Notes under the pieces: model-generated
The model's input: the letters and a program-made list of their open reading frames with translations, nothing else
What the model was told of the DNA's origin: nothing
Database searches by the model: none
Shown here: in pieces, positions 43,050 through 54,042 of the stretch
Layout: every line of letters begins with the position of its first letter
How positions within the stretch are numbered: the first letter of the stretch is position 1
Origin: an uncultured Nocardioides sp.
GTDB lineage: Bacteria; Actinomycetota; Actinomycetes; Propionibacteriales; Nocardioidaceae
Length of the DNA stretch: 64,000 nt
Reading direction: 5' to 3'
Assembly: GCF_947488025.1 (NCBI RefSeq)
Contig: NZ_CANKYS010000003.1
Coordinates: 372,001-436,000, forward strand
Position numbers and translations under genes: made by a program

Positions 43050-44906
43050 CTACTCCACGACCTCGGAGGCCTCGAGCCACTCCAGCTCCAGCTCCTCCTT
43101 CTCCGCCGCCAGCTCGCTGAGCTGCCCGCCGACGCGCGCGAGCAGGTCGTAGTCGGTGAGGTTGGCCTCCATCTCGGCGTGCAGCTCCGCCTCGCGTGCG
43201 GCGATGCGCTCGAGCTGCTTCTCCACCCGGGCGAGGACCTTGCGGGCGGCACGGTCCTCGGCGCTTCCGGCCCGCGCCTTGGGCTGAGCCCCGGCGCTGG
43301 GGTCCGCGCTCGGCTGACCGGGTTTCGACGCGCTCGTCGCGACCTCGTCCCTCGGTCGCGGAGCTTGCTCAACCTCGTCTCGCGACGTCGTCCGCTCGTT
43401 CCTCGCGACCGCCTGCTCGCTTGACCGGCGCTCGAGGTACTCGTCGACCCCGCGCGGCAGCATCGAGACCTGCCCGTCGCCGAGCAGCGCCCACGTCGAG
43501 TCGGTGACCCGCTCGAGGAAGTAGCGGTCGTGGGAGACCACGATCAGGGTCCCGGGCCAGGAGTCGAGGAAGTCCTCGAGGACGTTGAGGGTGTCGATGT
43601 CGAGGTCGTTGGTGGGCTCGTCGAGGAGCAGCACGTTGGGCTCGGTGAGCAGGAGCTTGAGCAGCTGGAAGCGTCGCCGCTCACCACCGGACAGGTCGCC
43701 GAGCCGCACCGTCAGCCTGTCGCCGGTGAAGCCGAACCGCTCCAGCAGCGACGTGGCGGTGATCTCCTGGCCGTCCAGGGTCTTGGTGACCAGCCGGATC
43801 GACTCGACCGTCGGCAGCACCCGCGCCTCGGGGTCGATCTCGTCGAGCGCCTGGGTGAGGTGCTTCATCTCGACGGTGCGCCCGTGCTTGACCCGCCCGA
43901 CGTCGGGCTCGAGGGTGCCCGCGATCAGCGACAGGAGCGACGTCTTGCCGGCCCCGTTGACGCCGACGATCCCGACACGGTCGCCCGGCCCGATGCGCCA
44001 GGTCGCGTGGTGGAGCAGCACCCGCTCACCGCGCGCCAGGTCGACGTCCTCGATGTCGACGACGTCCTTGCCGAGCCGCTGGCTGGCGAAGCGCTGCAGC
44101 TCCATCCGGTCGCGCGGCGGGGGCACGTCGTCGATGAGGGCGTTGGCCGCGTCGATGCGGAACTTCGGCTTCGACGTACGCGCCGGGGCGCCGCGCCGCA
44201 GCCAGGCGAGCTCCTTGCGGGCGAGGTTGAGCCGCCGCGTCTCGGTGGCGGCCGCCTGCCGCTGGCGCTCGGCCTTGGCCAGGACGTACGCCGCGTAGCC
44301 GCCCTCGTAGGAGTCGACGGCGCCGTCGTGCACCTCCCACGTGGTCTGGCAGACCGCGTCAAGGAACCACCGGTCGTGGGTCACCACGATGAGCGCGCTC
44401 GGCAGGCCGACGAGGTGGCCGGCGAGCCAGGCGACGGCCTCGACGTCGAGGTGGTTGGTCGGCTCGTCGAGCACGATCAGGTCGTGGCGCGAGAGCAGCA
44501 GCGCGGCGAGGGCGCAGCGACGGCGCTCGCCGCCGGACAGGCCCACGACCGCGCGGTCGAGCGTCACGCCCGCGAGCAGCTCCTCGACCACCTGCCGCAT
44601 GGTCGGGTCGGCGGCCCACTCGTGGTCCTGCCGCCCGCCCAGCACCGCCTCGCGGACGGTGTGGCTGTCGACGAGCTCGTCGCCCTGGTGGAGGTAGCCG
44701 ATCTCGACGCCGCGAGTGCGGGAGACGCGACCGGAGTCGGGCACCTCGAGGCCGGTCATCACCTCGAGCAGGGTGGTCTTGCCGTCGCCGTTGCGGCCCA
44801 CGACGCCGACGCGCTCGCCGACGGAGATGCCGAGCGAGACGTTGTCGAGCAGGGGCCGCACGCCGTAGGACTTCGAGACGCGCTCGAGGTTGATCAGGTT
44901 CGCCAT
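43050..44906 (-). CDS. ABC-F family ATPase (Uup-like)
   Basis: This 618-residue soluble twin-ABC protein has two complete nucleotide-binding domains: Walker A GRNGDGKTT and GVNGAGKTS, two LSGGERRR signatures, two Walker B LDEPTNxLD motifs. A C-terminal coiled coil is at about 560-610. ABC-F proteins act on the ribosome (translation factors or antibiotic resistance), and the coiled coil points to the Uup type. Residues about 493-529 (SSEQAVARNERTTSRDEV, then EQAPRPRDEVATSASK) are encoded by sequence resembling the dispersed intergenic repeat, inserted in frame in a linker. Confidence 0.92.
   Translation of the reverse strand: MANLINLERVSKSYGVRPLLDNVSLGISVGERVGVVGRNGDGKTTLLEVMTGLEVPDSGRVSRTRGVEIGYLHQGDELVDSHTVREAVLGGRQDHEWAADPTMRQVVEELLAGVTLDRAVVGLSGGERRRCALAALLLSRHDLIVLDEPTNHLDVEAVAWLAGHLVGLPSALIVVTHDRWFLDAVCQTTWEVHDGAVDSYEGGYAAYVLAKAERQRQAAATETRRLNLARKELAWLRRGAPARTSKPKFRIDAANALIDDVPPPRDRMELQRFASQRLGKDVVDIEDVDLARGERVLLHHATWRIGPGDRVGIVGVNGAGKTSLLSLIAGTLEPDVGRVKHGRTVEMKHLTQALDEIDPEARVLPTVESIRLVTKTLDGQEITATSLLERFGFTGDRLTVRLGDLSGGERRRFQLLKLLLTEPNVLLLDEPTNDLDIDTLNVLEDFLDSWPGTLIVVSHDRYFLERVTDSTWALLGDGQVSMLPRGVDEYLERRSSEQAVARNERTTSRDEVEQAPRPRDEVATSASKPGQPSADPSAGAQPKARAGSAEDRAARKVLARVEKQLERIAAREAELHAEMEANLTDYDLLARVGGQLSELAAEKEELELEWLEASEVVE
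43318..43426 (-). repeat. Repeat-like tract translated in the ABC-F linker
   Basis: About 109 bases with features like the intergenic elements: short inverted repeats, alternating CGCGACC, CTCGTC and CCTCG words, and a base pattern unlike the flanking helix-coding DNA. It keeps the frame through roughly 36 codons, with no stop. Confidence 0.55.
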
Positions 44907-44969
44907 GTCCGGGCGATCCTCTCAGGTGCGGCCCAGCGGACGCGGATCGGCGTACGCCCCTCACCTGGG

Positions 44970-45019
44970 GCGGTGCGTGAGACAGGTTCTGCTCGCTCAG
45001 GACCTGCGTCACCCACCGC
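44970..45019. repeat. 18-bp-arm palindrome near the flotillin stop
   Basis: 44970-44987 and 45002-45019 are imperfect inverted repeats (15 of 18). The arm begins GCGGTGCGTGAGACAGGT, nearly the same word as the neighbouring element. Confidence 0.65.
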
Positions 45020-45039
45020 TCGACGTGGCGTCCCCGCGC

Positions 45040-45093
45040 GGGCGGTGCGTGAGACAGCTTTGGCGCGTCCAGAAGCTGTCTCACGCACCGCCC
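45040..45093. terminator. 21-bp perfect inverted repeat after the flotillin gene
   Basis: 45040-45060 (begins GGGCGGTGCGTGAGACAG) and 45073-45093 are perfect inverted repeats around a 12-base loop. It lies 10 bases after the flotillin stop, so it is likely a terminator. With the neighbouring palindrome it forms a tandem pair related in sequence. Confidence 0.75.
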
Positions 45094-45103
45094 AGGTAGG
45101 GGC

Positions 45104-46645
45104 TCAGCTGGCGGGGCGCCCGTCGCCGTCGGTCGCGCCTCCGGCGAGAGAGGGCGCGGCCGTGCCGTTGGTGCCGGAGTACTTCTGGATCAGCGACTCC
45201 ACGTCGAGCCCGGTGGTGGCCTTGAGCATCTCCATGGTCTGCACGAGGTTGTTGGTCACCTGCTTGGGCAGCTCGCCGGCGCCGTCGGCGGAGATCACCG
45301 TCAGCTTGTCGATGCTGCCCATCGGGCGGGCCAGCTCGGCGGCCACCTTGGGCATGACCTCGATGAGCATCTGCAGCACGGCGGCCTCGTTGTAGCCGGC
45401 GAACGCCGCGGCCTTCTTGTCCATCGCCTCCGCCTCGGCCTGTCCTGCGGCGAGGATGGCGGCACCCTGCGCCTCACCCTCGGCGCGTACGGCGTCGGCC
45501 TCGGCGACGCGGCGGGCCTTCTCGGCCTCACCGCGCTTGGCGCCCTCGATGGCCTCGGCCTCGGCCAGCGCCGAGCGGCGGGACTTCTCGCCCTCACCGG
45601 TCAGGCGGGCCTTCTCGGCCTCGGCCTGCGCGTTGGCGATCGAGGCCGCCTTGCGGGCCTCGGCCTCGAGGATCGCCGAGCTGCGGCGACCCTGCGCCTC
45701 GGTCTCGACGCGGTAGCGCTCGGCGTCGGCGGGCTTGCGGACCTCGGTGTCGAGCTGGCGCTCCTTCAGCGCCGCCTGCCGGACGGCGACCTTCTCCTGC
45801 TCGAGCAGGACGGCCTGGTCGCGGTCGGCCTGGGCGAGCGGCCCGGCGGCCGCGGCCTGGGCGTTGGCGGCGTCGGTCTCGGCCTTGATCTCGGCGTTCT
45901 TGAGGGCGAGTGCCCGCTGAGTGACGGCGATCTCCTGCTCGGCGGCGATGCGGGCCTGCTCGGCGGCCTGGCGGGCGTTGGCCTCGGCGATGGAGGCGAG
46001 CTGGTTGAGCTTGGCGGCCTCGGGGCGGCCGAGGTCGGCGAGGTAGGAGCCGTCGTCGGTGATGTCCTGGATCTGGAAGGTGTCGAGGACCAGGCCCTGG
46101 CCGGTGAGCGAGGACTCGGACTCCTCCGCGACGCGCTGGGCGAAGGCGGCGCGGTCGCGGATGATCTGCTCGACCGACATCGAGCCGACGATCGAGCGCA
46201 GGGCACCGGCGAGGACCTCCTGGGTGAAGGTCTCGATCTCCTCCTGCTGGCTGAGGAACCGCTGGCCGGCGGCACGGATGGAGTCCTCGTTGCCGCCGAC
46301 CTTGACCAGCGCCACGCCGTCGAGGTTGAGCTTGATGCCCTGCCCCGACACCGCGCCGCGGATCTGCACCGAGATGCGACGCGAGGACAGGTCGAGGGTG
46401 GCGAGACGCTGCACGAACGGGATGACGAACACGCCGCCACCCATGACGACCTTCTGCCCCGACAGGTCGGTGGAGATCTCGCCGGTCTCCGGGTTGCGCA
46501 CCTCGCCCTTGCCCTTGCGGCCGGTGACGATGAACGACTCGTTGGGGCCGGCCACCTTGTAGCGCGTGGTGACCAGCAGCGCCAGCAGCACGAGGAGGAC
46601 GAGGAGGCCGATCACGGAGGTGACGACCGGGGACAGACCGAACAT
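45104..46645 (-). CDS. Flotillin-family (SPFH/Band 7) protein
   Basis: This 513-residue membrane-associated scaffold protein has an N-terminal TM helix (about 5-27), an SPFH domain (GPNESFIVTG to about residue 200) and a long coiled coil of Ala/Glu/Arg repeats (about 210-440). Flotillins cluster in ordered membrane microdomains. It ends with a Gly-rich tail. The ATG at 46645 gives the TM start. The next gene upstream is an NfeD-like protein, the classic partner. Confidence 0.93.
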   Translation of the reverse strand: MFGLSPVVTSVIGLLVLLVLLALLVTTRYKVAGPNESFIVTGRKGKGEVRNPETGEISTDLSGQKVVMGGGVFVIPFVQRLATLDLSSRRISVQIRGAVSGQGIKLNLDGVALVKVGGNEDSIRAAGQRFLSQQEEIETFTQEVLAGALRSIVGSMSVEQIIRDRAAFAQRVAEESESSLTGQGLVLDTFQIQDITDDGSYLADLGRPEAAKLNQLASIAEANARQAAEQARIAAEQEIAVTQRALALKNAEIKAETDAANAQAAAAGPLAQADRDQAVLLEQEKVAVRQAALKERQLDTEVRKPADAERYRVETEAQGRRSSAILEAEARKAASIANAQAEAEKARLTGEGEKSRRSALAEAEAIEGAKRGEAEKARRVAEADAVRAEGEAQGAAILAAGQAEAEAMDKKAAAFAGYNEAAVLQMLIEVMPKVAAELARPMGSIDKLTVISADGAGELPKQVTNNLVQTMEMLKATTGLDVESLIQKYSGTNGTAAPSLAGGATDGDGRPAS

Positions 46646-46692
46646 GGGCAGGTGCTCCTAGCGAGATGGCGAGATGGCGTACGTGGAACGGG

Positions 46693-47190
46693 TCAGGGGA
46701 GGAAGAGCGGCTCGACCTGGACGGCCGTGGGCGAGATGACCTGGGTGACGCTGACCTGGGTGCCGGCCGGCACGGCGGTGCTCGAGCGGGCGTTGAGGCG
46801 GGTGATGTGGCCGCCGACGCTGAGCGACACGACGCCGAAGCCGCCCTCGGGGATCGCGCTGACCACGGAGCCGATGCGCTCGAGCATGTCGGAGGTGCGC
46901 ACGGTGTCGCCCTCCCCGTCGCCGTGGAGGAACGTCGAGGCCTTCGCGGCCAGCCAGCCGAGCAGGACGCCGAGCACCAGACCGATGACGACGGCCAGCG
47001 AGGTGGACCCGGTCGCCTCGAGCGCGATCGCGCCGCCGAAGCCGAGGGCGCCGAGGAACCCGGCGAGCGCCTCGGTCGAGAAGAAGCCGGCGCTGAGCCC
47101 CTCCAGGGCGCCGTCGAGGACGTCGCCGACGACGAGCGCCACGAGCAGCAGCAGGACGCCGACGGCGCCCACCACCAGGAACACGGTCAC
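46693..47190 (-). CDS. NfeD-like membrane protein, flotillin partner
   Basis: A 165-residue protein with two hydrophobic regions (about 5-30 and 55-90) and a C-terminal OB-fold of the NfeD/YqiJ type (GGFGVVSLSVGGHITRLNARS, then GTQVSVTQV). In Bacillus and other bacteria NfeD proteins work with flotillins. The GTG at 47190 has a GGGGGAGG site; a TTG six codons upstream is possible. It is 47 bases upstream of the flotillin gene. Confidence 0.85.
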   Translation of the reverse strand: MTVFLVVGAVGVLLLLVALVVGDVLDGALEGLSAGFFSTEALAGFLGALGFGGAIALEATGSTSLAVVIGLVLGVLLGWLAAKASTFLHGDGEGDTVRTSDMLERIGSVVSAIPEGGFGVVSLSVGGHITRLNARSSTAVPAGTQVSVTQVISPTAVQVEPLFLP

Positions 47191-47296
47191 GATGCCTCCC
47201 CCAGGCAATCAGTGCGACGTCGTCGACGCCGCGCACAACATATCGCCGATGGTTCCCCGTCCGCGGCGGTTCCCACCGGGTCAGGACCCCGTCCCG

Positions 47297-48208
47297 CTAC
47301 CGCAGGTCCTGGTGCGCTCCCCCGGTGCCGACGACGTGCGCCCCCGCGACGGGACCGACTGCGGAGAGCACGACGTCGTACGACGACGACAGCGCGGTGA
47401 GCACCTCCATCGAGCCCTCCTGCGAGTCGCAGAGGAAGACGCAGGTGGGGCCCGAGCCACTGACCATGCCGCGCAGTGCACCCTCGGCCTCGCCACGGCC
47501 GATCAGGTCGCCGAGCTCGGGGCGCAGGTCGATGGCCGGCTCCTGCAGGTCGTTGTGGAGGGCCCGGGCCAGCCGGACCGGCTCGCCGGTGGCGAGCGCG
47601 GCGAGGAGCTCGGTCGGCTCGGCGGGCTGCGCCGGCGCGTCGGGGTGGAGCCGGTCGAAGTGGCGGTAGACCTCCGGCGTCGACAGGCCGACGGCGGCGG
47701 GGACCACGACCCACCACCACGTGCCGTGGTCGACGATCGGCTCGACCACCTCGCCGCGGCCGCGGCCGCGCGCCGTACCTCCCACCAGGGAGAAGGGCAC
47801 GTCGCTGCCGAGCCGGGCAGCCTGCGCGAGGAGGACGTCGTCGGGCTGGCGGAGGTCGTGGAGCCGGTCGTGCGCGAGCAGGGCCGCCGCACCGTCGGCC
47901 GAGCCGCCGGCCATGCCGCCGGCGACGGGGACCTGCTTGGCGATCTGCACGAGGTGCGCACCCCCGCACGGCGCCTCGGCCAGGGCACGCATGGCGATGT
48001 TGGAGGCGTCGGTGGGGACACCCGCCGCGTCGACGTGCGCGGAGCCGGTGACCGTCAGCGCGTCGTCGGGGGCGTCGGAGACGGTGACGTCGTCGTAGAG
48101 CGAGATCGCCTGGTAGACCGTGTCGAGCGGGTGGAACCCGTCCTCGCGGGGCGCGCCGACCCCGAGGTGGAGGTTGACCTTCGCGGCGGCGCGGACGGTG
48201 ACGGTCAC
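47297..48208 (-). CDS. ispE: 4-diphosphocytidyl-2-C-methyl-D-erythritol kinase
   Basis: IspE phosphorylates CDP-methylerythritol in the MEP pathway to isoprenoid precursors. The 303-residue GHMP kinase has [11 protein letters not shown] (7-17), the ATP-binding [17 protein letters not shown] motif (about 93-109) and GSGPTCVFL near 250. The start is GTG at 48208, overlapping the ksgA stop by four bases (GTGA). The longer upstream frame is antisense to ksgA coding and is discounted. Confidence 0.95.
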   Translation of the reverse strand: MTVTVRAAAKVNLHLGVGAPREDGFHPLDTVYQAISLYDDVTVSDAPDDALTVTGSAHVDAAGVPTDASNIAMRALAEAPCGGAHLVQIAKQVPVAGGMAGGSADGAAALLAHDRLHDLRQPDDVLLAQAARLGSDVPFSLVGGTARGRGRGEVVEPIVDHGTWWWVVVPAAVGLSTPEVYRHFDRLHPDAPAQPAEPTELLAALATGEPVRLARALHNDLQEPAIDLRPELGDLIGRGEAEGALRGMVSGSGPTCVFLCDSQEGSMEVLTALSSSYDVVLSAVGPVAGAHVVGTGGAHQDLR

Positions 48209-49074
48209 CGGGCGGCCGCCAGGCCCTCGGCGATGCGGGCGAAGTCGTGCACGTCGAGGACCTCGCCGCGGGCGGTGGGGTCGACGCCGGCGAGCTCGAG
48301 CGCGGCGGTGGCGGCGTCCGCCGAGCCGGCCAGCCCGCGCAACGCGGCGCGCACCTGCTTGCGCCGCTGCGCGAAGGCGGCGTCGACGACGGCGAAGACC
48401 TGCTCGCGGGTCGCGGTGGTCTGCGGCGGCTCGCGCCGGGTCCAGGCGACGAGGCCGGAGTCGACGTTGGGGGCCGGCCAGAAGACGTTGCGCCCGATCG
48501 CACCGGCACGGCGTACGTCGGCGAACCACGCCGCCTTCACGCTGGGCACGCCGTAGGTCTTCGACCCGGGCGGGGCGGCGAGGCGGTCGGCGACCTCCGC
48601 CTGCACCATCACCAGGCCGCGCTCGAGCGACGGCAGCAGGGTGAGGAGGTGGATGAGCACCGGCACCGAGACGTTGTAGGGCAGGTTGGCGACCAGCGCC
48701 GTGGGCGGCGGACCCGGCAGGGCGTCCACGCGCATCGCGTCGGCCAGCACGACCTCGAAGCGGTCGGCCTGTGCAGGGGCGTACGCCGCGATGGTGGCGG
48801 GCAGCCGCTCGGCCAGGAGCGGGTCCAGCTCGATCGCGATCACGCGGCGCGCGACCTCGAGCAGCGCGAGGGTCAGCGAGCCCAGCCCGGGCCCGACCTC
48901 GACGACCACGTCGTCGCCGGTGATGCCGGACTCGCGGACGATCCGGCGCACGGTGTTGGCGTCGATGACGAAGTTCTGGCCCCGCTGCTTGGTGGGGCGC
49001 AGGTCGAGCTCGGCGGCCAGCTGACGCACCTCGGCCGGCCCGAGGAGTCTCGGGCCGGCCGGGTGGGAGGTCAT
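48205..49074 (-). CDS. ksgA: 16S rRNA (adenine1518-N6/adenine1519-N6)-dimethyltransferase
   Basis: This enzyme (also called RsmA) dimethylates two adenines in helix 45 of 16S rRNA late in 30S assembly. The 289-residue protein has the SAM motif [11 protein letters not shown] (about 58-68), the catalytic NLPYNVS (about 126-132) and the KQRGQNF N-terminal block. The ATG at 49074 has TAGGCT six bases upstream, so ksgA may have its own leaderless promoter behind the rpfB terminator. Confidence 0.97.
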   Translation of the reverse strand: MTSHPAGPRLLGPAEVRQLAAELDLRPTKQRGQNFVIDANTVRRIVRESGITGDDVVVEVGPGLGSLTLALLEVARRVIAIELDPLLAERLPATIAAYAPAQADRFEVVLADAMRVDALPGPPPTALVANLPYNVSVPVLIHLLTLLPSLERGLVMVQAEVADRLAAPPGSKTYGVPSVKAAWFADVRRAGAIGRNVFWPAPNVDSGLVAWTRREPPQTTATREQVFAVVDAAFAQRRKQVRAALRGLAGSADAATAALELAGVDPTARGEVLDVHDFARIAEGLAAAR

Positions 49075-49088
49075 GGCGTCAGCCTAGT

Positions 49089-49170
49089 GCCGCTGTAACG
49101 CCGGGTTGATCGCTGTACCCACCCTGATGCATGTGGGTGGGTAGTTGCAGTAACCCGGCGTTACAGCGGC
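49089..49170. terminator. Large two-part inverted repeat between rpfB and ksgA
   Basis: Outer 19-base arms at 49089-49107 and 49152-49170 are perfect complements (GCCGCTGTAACGCCGGGTT). Inner arms TACCCACCC and GGGTGGGTA (49116-49124, 49135-49143) form a second stem around an ATGCAT-containing loop. It lies 12 bases after the rpfB stop and ends 15 bases before the ksgA start. Confidence 0.8.
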
Positions 49171-49181
49171 TCAGGCGAGGA

Positions 49182-50622
<1,441 letters not shown>

Positions 50623-51528
50623 CTACCAGGAGCCGCCGAAGACGCGTTCGGTGCTGGCGTCGATCGCCGCGCAGAGCGCCTCCAGGTCGGTCTGCAGCAC
50701 GTCCGCCATCGCCCGCACCGTGTGCGGGACGAGGTAGGACGCGTTGGGCCGGCCGCGCCACGGCGTGGGCGTCAGGTAGGGCGCATCGGTCTCCACCAGC
50801 AGCCGGTCGTGGGGCGTGAGCGCCAGCGCGTCGCGCAGCGGCTGCGCGTTCTTGAACGTCACCGTCCCGGCGAAGCTGAGGTGGGCGCCGCGGTCCAGGC
50901 AGCGCCGCGCGAAGGCCTCGTCGCCGGAGAAGCAGTGCATCACCCAGCGCTCGGGCGCGCCCTCGGAGTCGAGGACGCGGAGCACGTCGTCGTGGGCGTC
51001 GCGGTCGTGGATGACGAGGGTCTTGTCGAGCCGCTTGGCCAGGTCGACGTGGCGCCGGAAGCTCTCCTCCTGAGCCGCCCGCCCGTCCTCGCCGGTGCGG
51101 AAGAAGTCGAGGCCGGTCTCGCCGACGGCCCGCACCTTGTCGTGGGCCTGCGCGAGCTGCTCGATCTCGGCGAGGGCGTCCTCGAGGCGACCGGCGGCGG
51201 CGAGGCGGGGCGCCTCGTTGGGGTGCAGGGCCACGCCGGCGACGAGCGCGTCGTGCTCGGCCGCCGCGGCGACGGCCCAGCGGGCACCGGGGAGGTCGCA
51301 GCCGATCTGCACGATCCGCGGCACGCCGACGGCCGCCGCGGCCGCGATGGCGTCGGCGGTGTCGAGCCAGTCCCCGTCGGCGATGTCGAGGTGGCAGTGG
51401 TTGTCGACGACGGGGTGCGGGAGCGGCTCGGGGGCCGGCGGTCGCTCCCGGTCGCGCCGGGCGCCGGAGGTCTCCTCGGTCGCCGCGCGGCTGCGGGTCG
51501 GCCCGGCCCCGCCCTCAGCGGTGGACAA
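50623..51528 (-). CDS. tatD: TatD-family metal-dependent hydrolase (DNase)
   Basis: A 301-residue TIM-barrel metalloenzyme of the TatD DNase family. It has DNHCHLD (about 42-48), the second-shell GETGLDFF and VIHDRDAHDD, and a late ETDAPYL. The N-terminal 35 residues are disordered and Arg/Pro-rich. The start is TTG at 51528, overlapping the rsmI end by 14 bases, so coupling is likely. It belongs to the conserved rsmI-tatD-rpfB-ksgA series. Confidence 0.93.
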   Translation of the reverse strand: MSTAEGGAGPTRSRAATEETSGARRDRERPPAPEPLPHPVVDNHCHLDIADGDWLDTADAIAAAAAVGVPRIVQIGCDLPGARWAVAAAAEHDALVAGVALHPNEAPRLAAAGRLEDALAEIEQLAQAHDKVRAVGETGLDFFRTGEDGRAAQEESFRRHVDLAKRLDKTLVIHDRDAHDDVLRVLDSEGAPERWVMHCFSGDEAFARRCLDRGAHLSFAGTVTFKNAQPLRDALALTPHDRLLVETDAPYLTPTPWRGRPNASYLVPHTVRAMADVLQTDLEALCAAIDASTERVFGGSW

Positions 51529-52345
51529 CGTCGTACACCTCCCGCTTGGGCAGGCCGGACCGCTTGGCGACCTCGGCGATCGCCTCCTTGCGGGTCGATC
51601 CGGCGGCCTCGAGGTCGGCGACCGCCGCGCGCAGGGTGCCGGGGTCGGTGCCGAGGGCCGGGGCGCCGCTCGACCCCTCGACGACGATCGTGACCTCGCC
51701 GCGGACGCCGTCGGCGGCCCAGGCGACGAGATCGGCCAGCGGGCCGCGGCGCACCTCCTCGTGGGTCTTGGTGAGCTCGCGGCACACCGCGGCCGGACGG
51801 TCCTCGCCCAGCGCTTCCGCCATCGCGGCCAGCGCCGCCTCGGTGCGGTGCGGCGCCTCGAAGAACACCATCGTGCGCTCCTCCGCGGCCAGGGCGGCCA
51901 GGCGTCGTCCCCGCTCGCCCGCCTTGCGGGGCAGGAAGCCCTCGAAGCAGAACCGGTCGACGGGCAGCCCGCTCACGGCCAGCGCGGTGAGAACCGCGCT
52001 GGGGCCCGGCACGGCCGTCACGCGTACGTCGTGCTCGACCGCCGCGGCGACGAGCCGGTAGCCCGGGTCGGAGACGCTCGGCATTCCCGCATCGGTCACC
52101 AGCACGACCCGCTCGCCGGCGAGCAGGGCCTCGAGGAGCACCGGGGTGCGGGCCTGCTCGTTGCCCTCGAAGTAGGACACGACCCGCCCGGACAGGGTGA
52201 TGCCGAGGTCGGCGCACAGCCGCTTGAGGCGGCGGGTGTCCTCGGCCGCGACGACGGCGGCACCCGACAGCTCGGCGGCCAGCCGCGGCGGCGCGTCGCC
52301 GGCCTGCCCGATCGGGGTGCCCGCGAGGACCAGGACGCCAGTCAA
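51515..52345 (-). CDS. rsmI: 16S rRNA (cytidine1402-2'-O)-methyltransferase
   Basis: RsmI 2'-O-methylates C1402 in the 16S decoding centre. The 276-residue protein has the tetrapyrrole-methylase-fold motifs VLAGTPIGQAGD (6-17), AEDTRR (about 34-39), YFEGNE and TDAGMPSVSDPG. The start is a TTG at 52345, the only in-frame start near the fold's N-terminus. Its 5' end faces the PhoX-like gene, where mycobacteria have pmt directly. Confidence 0.95.
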   Translation of the reverse strand: MTGVLVLAGTPIGQAGDAPPRLAAELSGAAVVAAEDTRRLKRLCADLGITLSGRVVSYFEGNEQARTPVLLEALLAGERVVLVTDAGMPSVSDPGYRLVAAAVEHDVRVTAVPGPSAVLTALAVSGLPVDRFCFEGFLPRKAGERGRRLAALAAEERTMVFFEAPHRTEAALAAMAEALGEDRPAAVCRELTKTHEEVRRGPLADLVAWAADGVRGEVTIVVEGSSGAPALGTDPGTLRAAVADLEAAGSTRKEAIAEVAKRSGLPKREVYDVVHR

Positions 52346-52513
52346 GCGGGGTCCCCGCGGCGTTGTTCGGGGGAGCGAAGCGGAGGAGAAGAAGGTCGGG
52401 GGGTGCTCATGGGATCACCGTAGATGCTGGCGGGAGGGGTTCCCCTCCCGGCTCCGCAGGCCTAGCGTGTCGAGATCCCCCCATCGTCCTCGCTGCGCCC
52501 GGAGGTCACTCAC

Positions 52514-53959
52514 ATGCAGCTCAACCGCCGCACCGCCATCACGGGAGCCCTCGGTGGCGCCCTCGCCGCCGGCCCGTTCGCCGGCTTCGCCAACGCCAAC
52601 GCGCTCTCCCGCACGGGCGCGCTCGCCGGTGCCGCCGCCGGCACGCTCGTCCCGGTCCCCGACGCCCGCGACGGCGTCGTACGGCTGGACCTGCCGGCAG
52701 GCTTCTCCTACCGCTCCTTCCACGACACGTCGTCGCCGGTGACCCTGCGCGACGGCACCCGGCTGCCCGGTCGGCACGACGGGATGGGGGCCTTCGCCGG
52801 CCCTGGCGGGTCGGTGCTGCTGGTGCGCAACCACGAGGTCAACAACCCGCAGCCGGCGTTCGGTCCGACCAAGCCCTACGACAAGCGCGGCGGCGCGGGC
52901 ACGACCACGATCCAGGTGACGAGGTACGGCGAGGTGCAGGACGCCTACACCAGCCTGAGCGGCACGATGATGAACTGCAGCGGCGGCCAGATGCCGTGGG
53001 GCGCCTGGGTGACCTGCGAGGAGACCGTCAACGGCCCCGACGTCGGACCCGACTTCACGGGCGCGTCCAACGTGCCCCTGCAGAAGCGGCACGGCTACGT
53101 CTTCGAGGTCCCGGCCGGCGGCCTCGCCGACGCGCGACCGCTGCGCAAGGCCGGCCGCTTCGCGCACGAGGCGGTGTCGTACGACCCGGCCGACGGCGTT
53201 CTCTACCTGACCGAGGACAACTTCGCCTTCCCCTCGGGCTTCTACCGCTACGTGCCCCGGGAGCGGCGCGACCGGCACCGCAACCTCGACCACAACGGCC
53301 AGCTGCAGATGCTCGCGGTCGCCGGCCGTCCGCAGGCGCACCTCGAGGCGCACCAGGACACCACGACGGTGCACGACGTCGAGTGGGTCGACATCGACGA
53401 GCCGGACGTCGAGTTCCCCTACACACCGGGCGAGCCGGCGCCGACGAGCAACGACACCGCCATCAACTTCGTCGGCGACCAGGGCCGGGCCAAGGGCGCG
53501 GCGCACTTCTCGCGCTGCGAGGGCCAGGTCTTCCACGACGGCGTCGTCTACTTCACCGCGACCCAGGGGGGCGGCGAGGCGATGACGGGGCCCGACAACG
53601 TCGACGGCTACGGCAAGGGCTACGGCCAGGTGTGGGGCTACGACACCCGCACCCAGACGCTGCGGTGCATCTACCAGTCCGAGAGCCGCGAGGTGCTCGA
53701 CTTCCCCGACAACGTCACCACCAGCCCACGCGGCACGCTGGTGCTCTGCGAGGACCACGACCAGGGCAACTACCTCCGGGGCCTGACCACCGAGGGCGAC
53801 CTGTTCTCCATCGCCCGCAACGCGATGGCCGGGCGCGAGAACGACGAGTTCGCCGGGTCGACGTTCAGCCCCGACGGACACACGCTCTTCGTCAACATCC
53901 AGGCCAGCCGCGGGCTCACCTTCGCGATCTGGGGGGACTGGGCCTCGATCGGCGTCTGA
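52514..53959 (+). CDS. PhoX/DUF839-family secreted phosphatase-like protein
   Basis: This 481-residue protein has a twin-arginine signal (NRRTAITGALGG, Arg5-Arg6, hydrophobic stretch about 10-24), then a beta-propeller-like PhoX/DUF839 domain: RNHEVNN, CSGGQMPWGAWVTCEE, and DNFAFPSG. PhoX enzymes are Fe/Ca-dependent phosphatases; the divergent subgroup without assay has unknown activity. The start is ATG 52514. It separates rsmI from pmt, a break of the usual neighbouring order. Confidence 0.88.
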   Translation: MQLNRRTAITGALGGALAAGPFAGFANANALSRTGALAGAAAGTLVPVPDARDGVVRLDLPAGFSYRSFHDTSSPVTLRDGTRLPGRHDGMGAFAGPGGSVLLVRNHEVNNPQPAFGPTKPYDKRGGAGTTTIQVTRYGEVQDAYTSLSGTMMNCSGGQMPWGAWVTCEETVNGPDVGPDFTGASNVPLQKRHGYVFEVPAGGLADARPLRKAGRFAHEAVSYDPADGVLYLTEDNFAFPSGFYRYVPRERRDRHRNLDHNGQLQMLAVAGRPQAHLEAHQDTTTVHDVEWVDIDEPDVEFPYTPGEPAPTSNDTAINFVGDQGRAKGAAHFSRCEGQVFHDGVVYFTATQGGGEAMTGPDNVDGYGKGYGQVWGYDTRTQTLRCIYQSESREVLDFPDNVTTSPRGTLVLCEDHDQGNYLRGLTTEGDLFSIARNAMAGRENDEFAGSTFSPDGHTLFVNIQASRGLTFAIWGDWASIGV

Positions 53960-54042
53960 GCGGGCGCCGGCCGGGCCAGCGCGTACGGGCGGACACGTCG
54001 AAGGCCCCGGAGGGGTCCGTGGCGTCTGGCTAGAGTTCCCGC

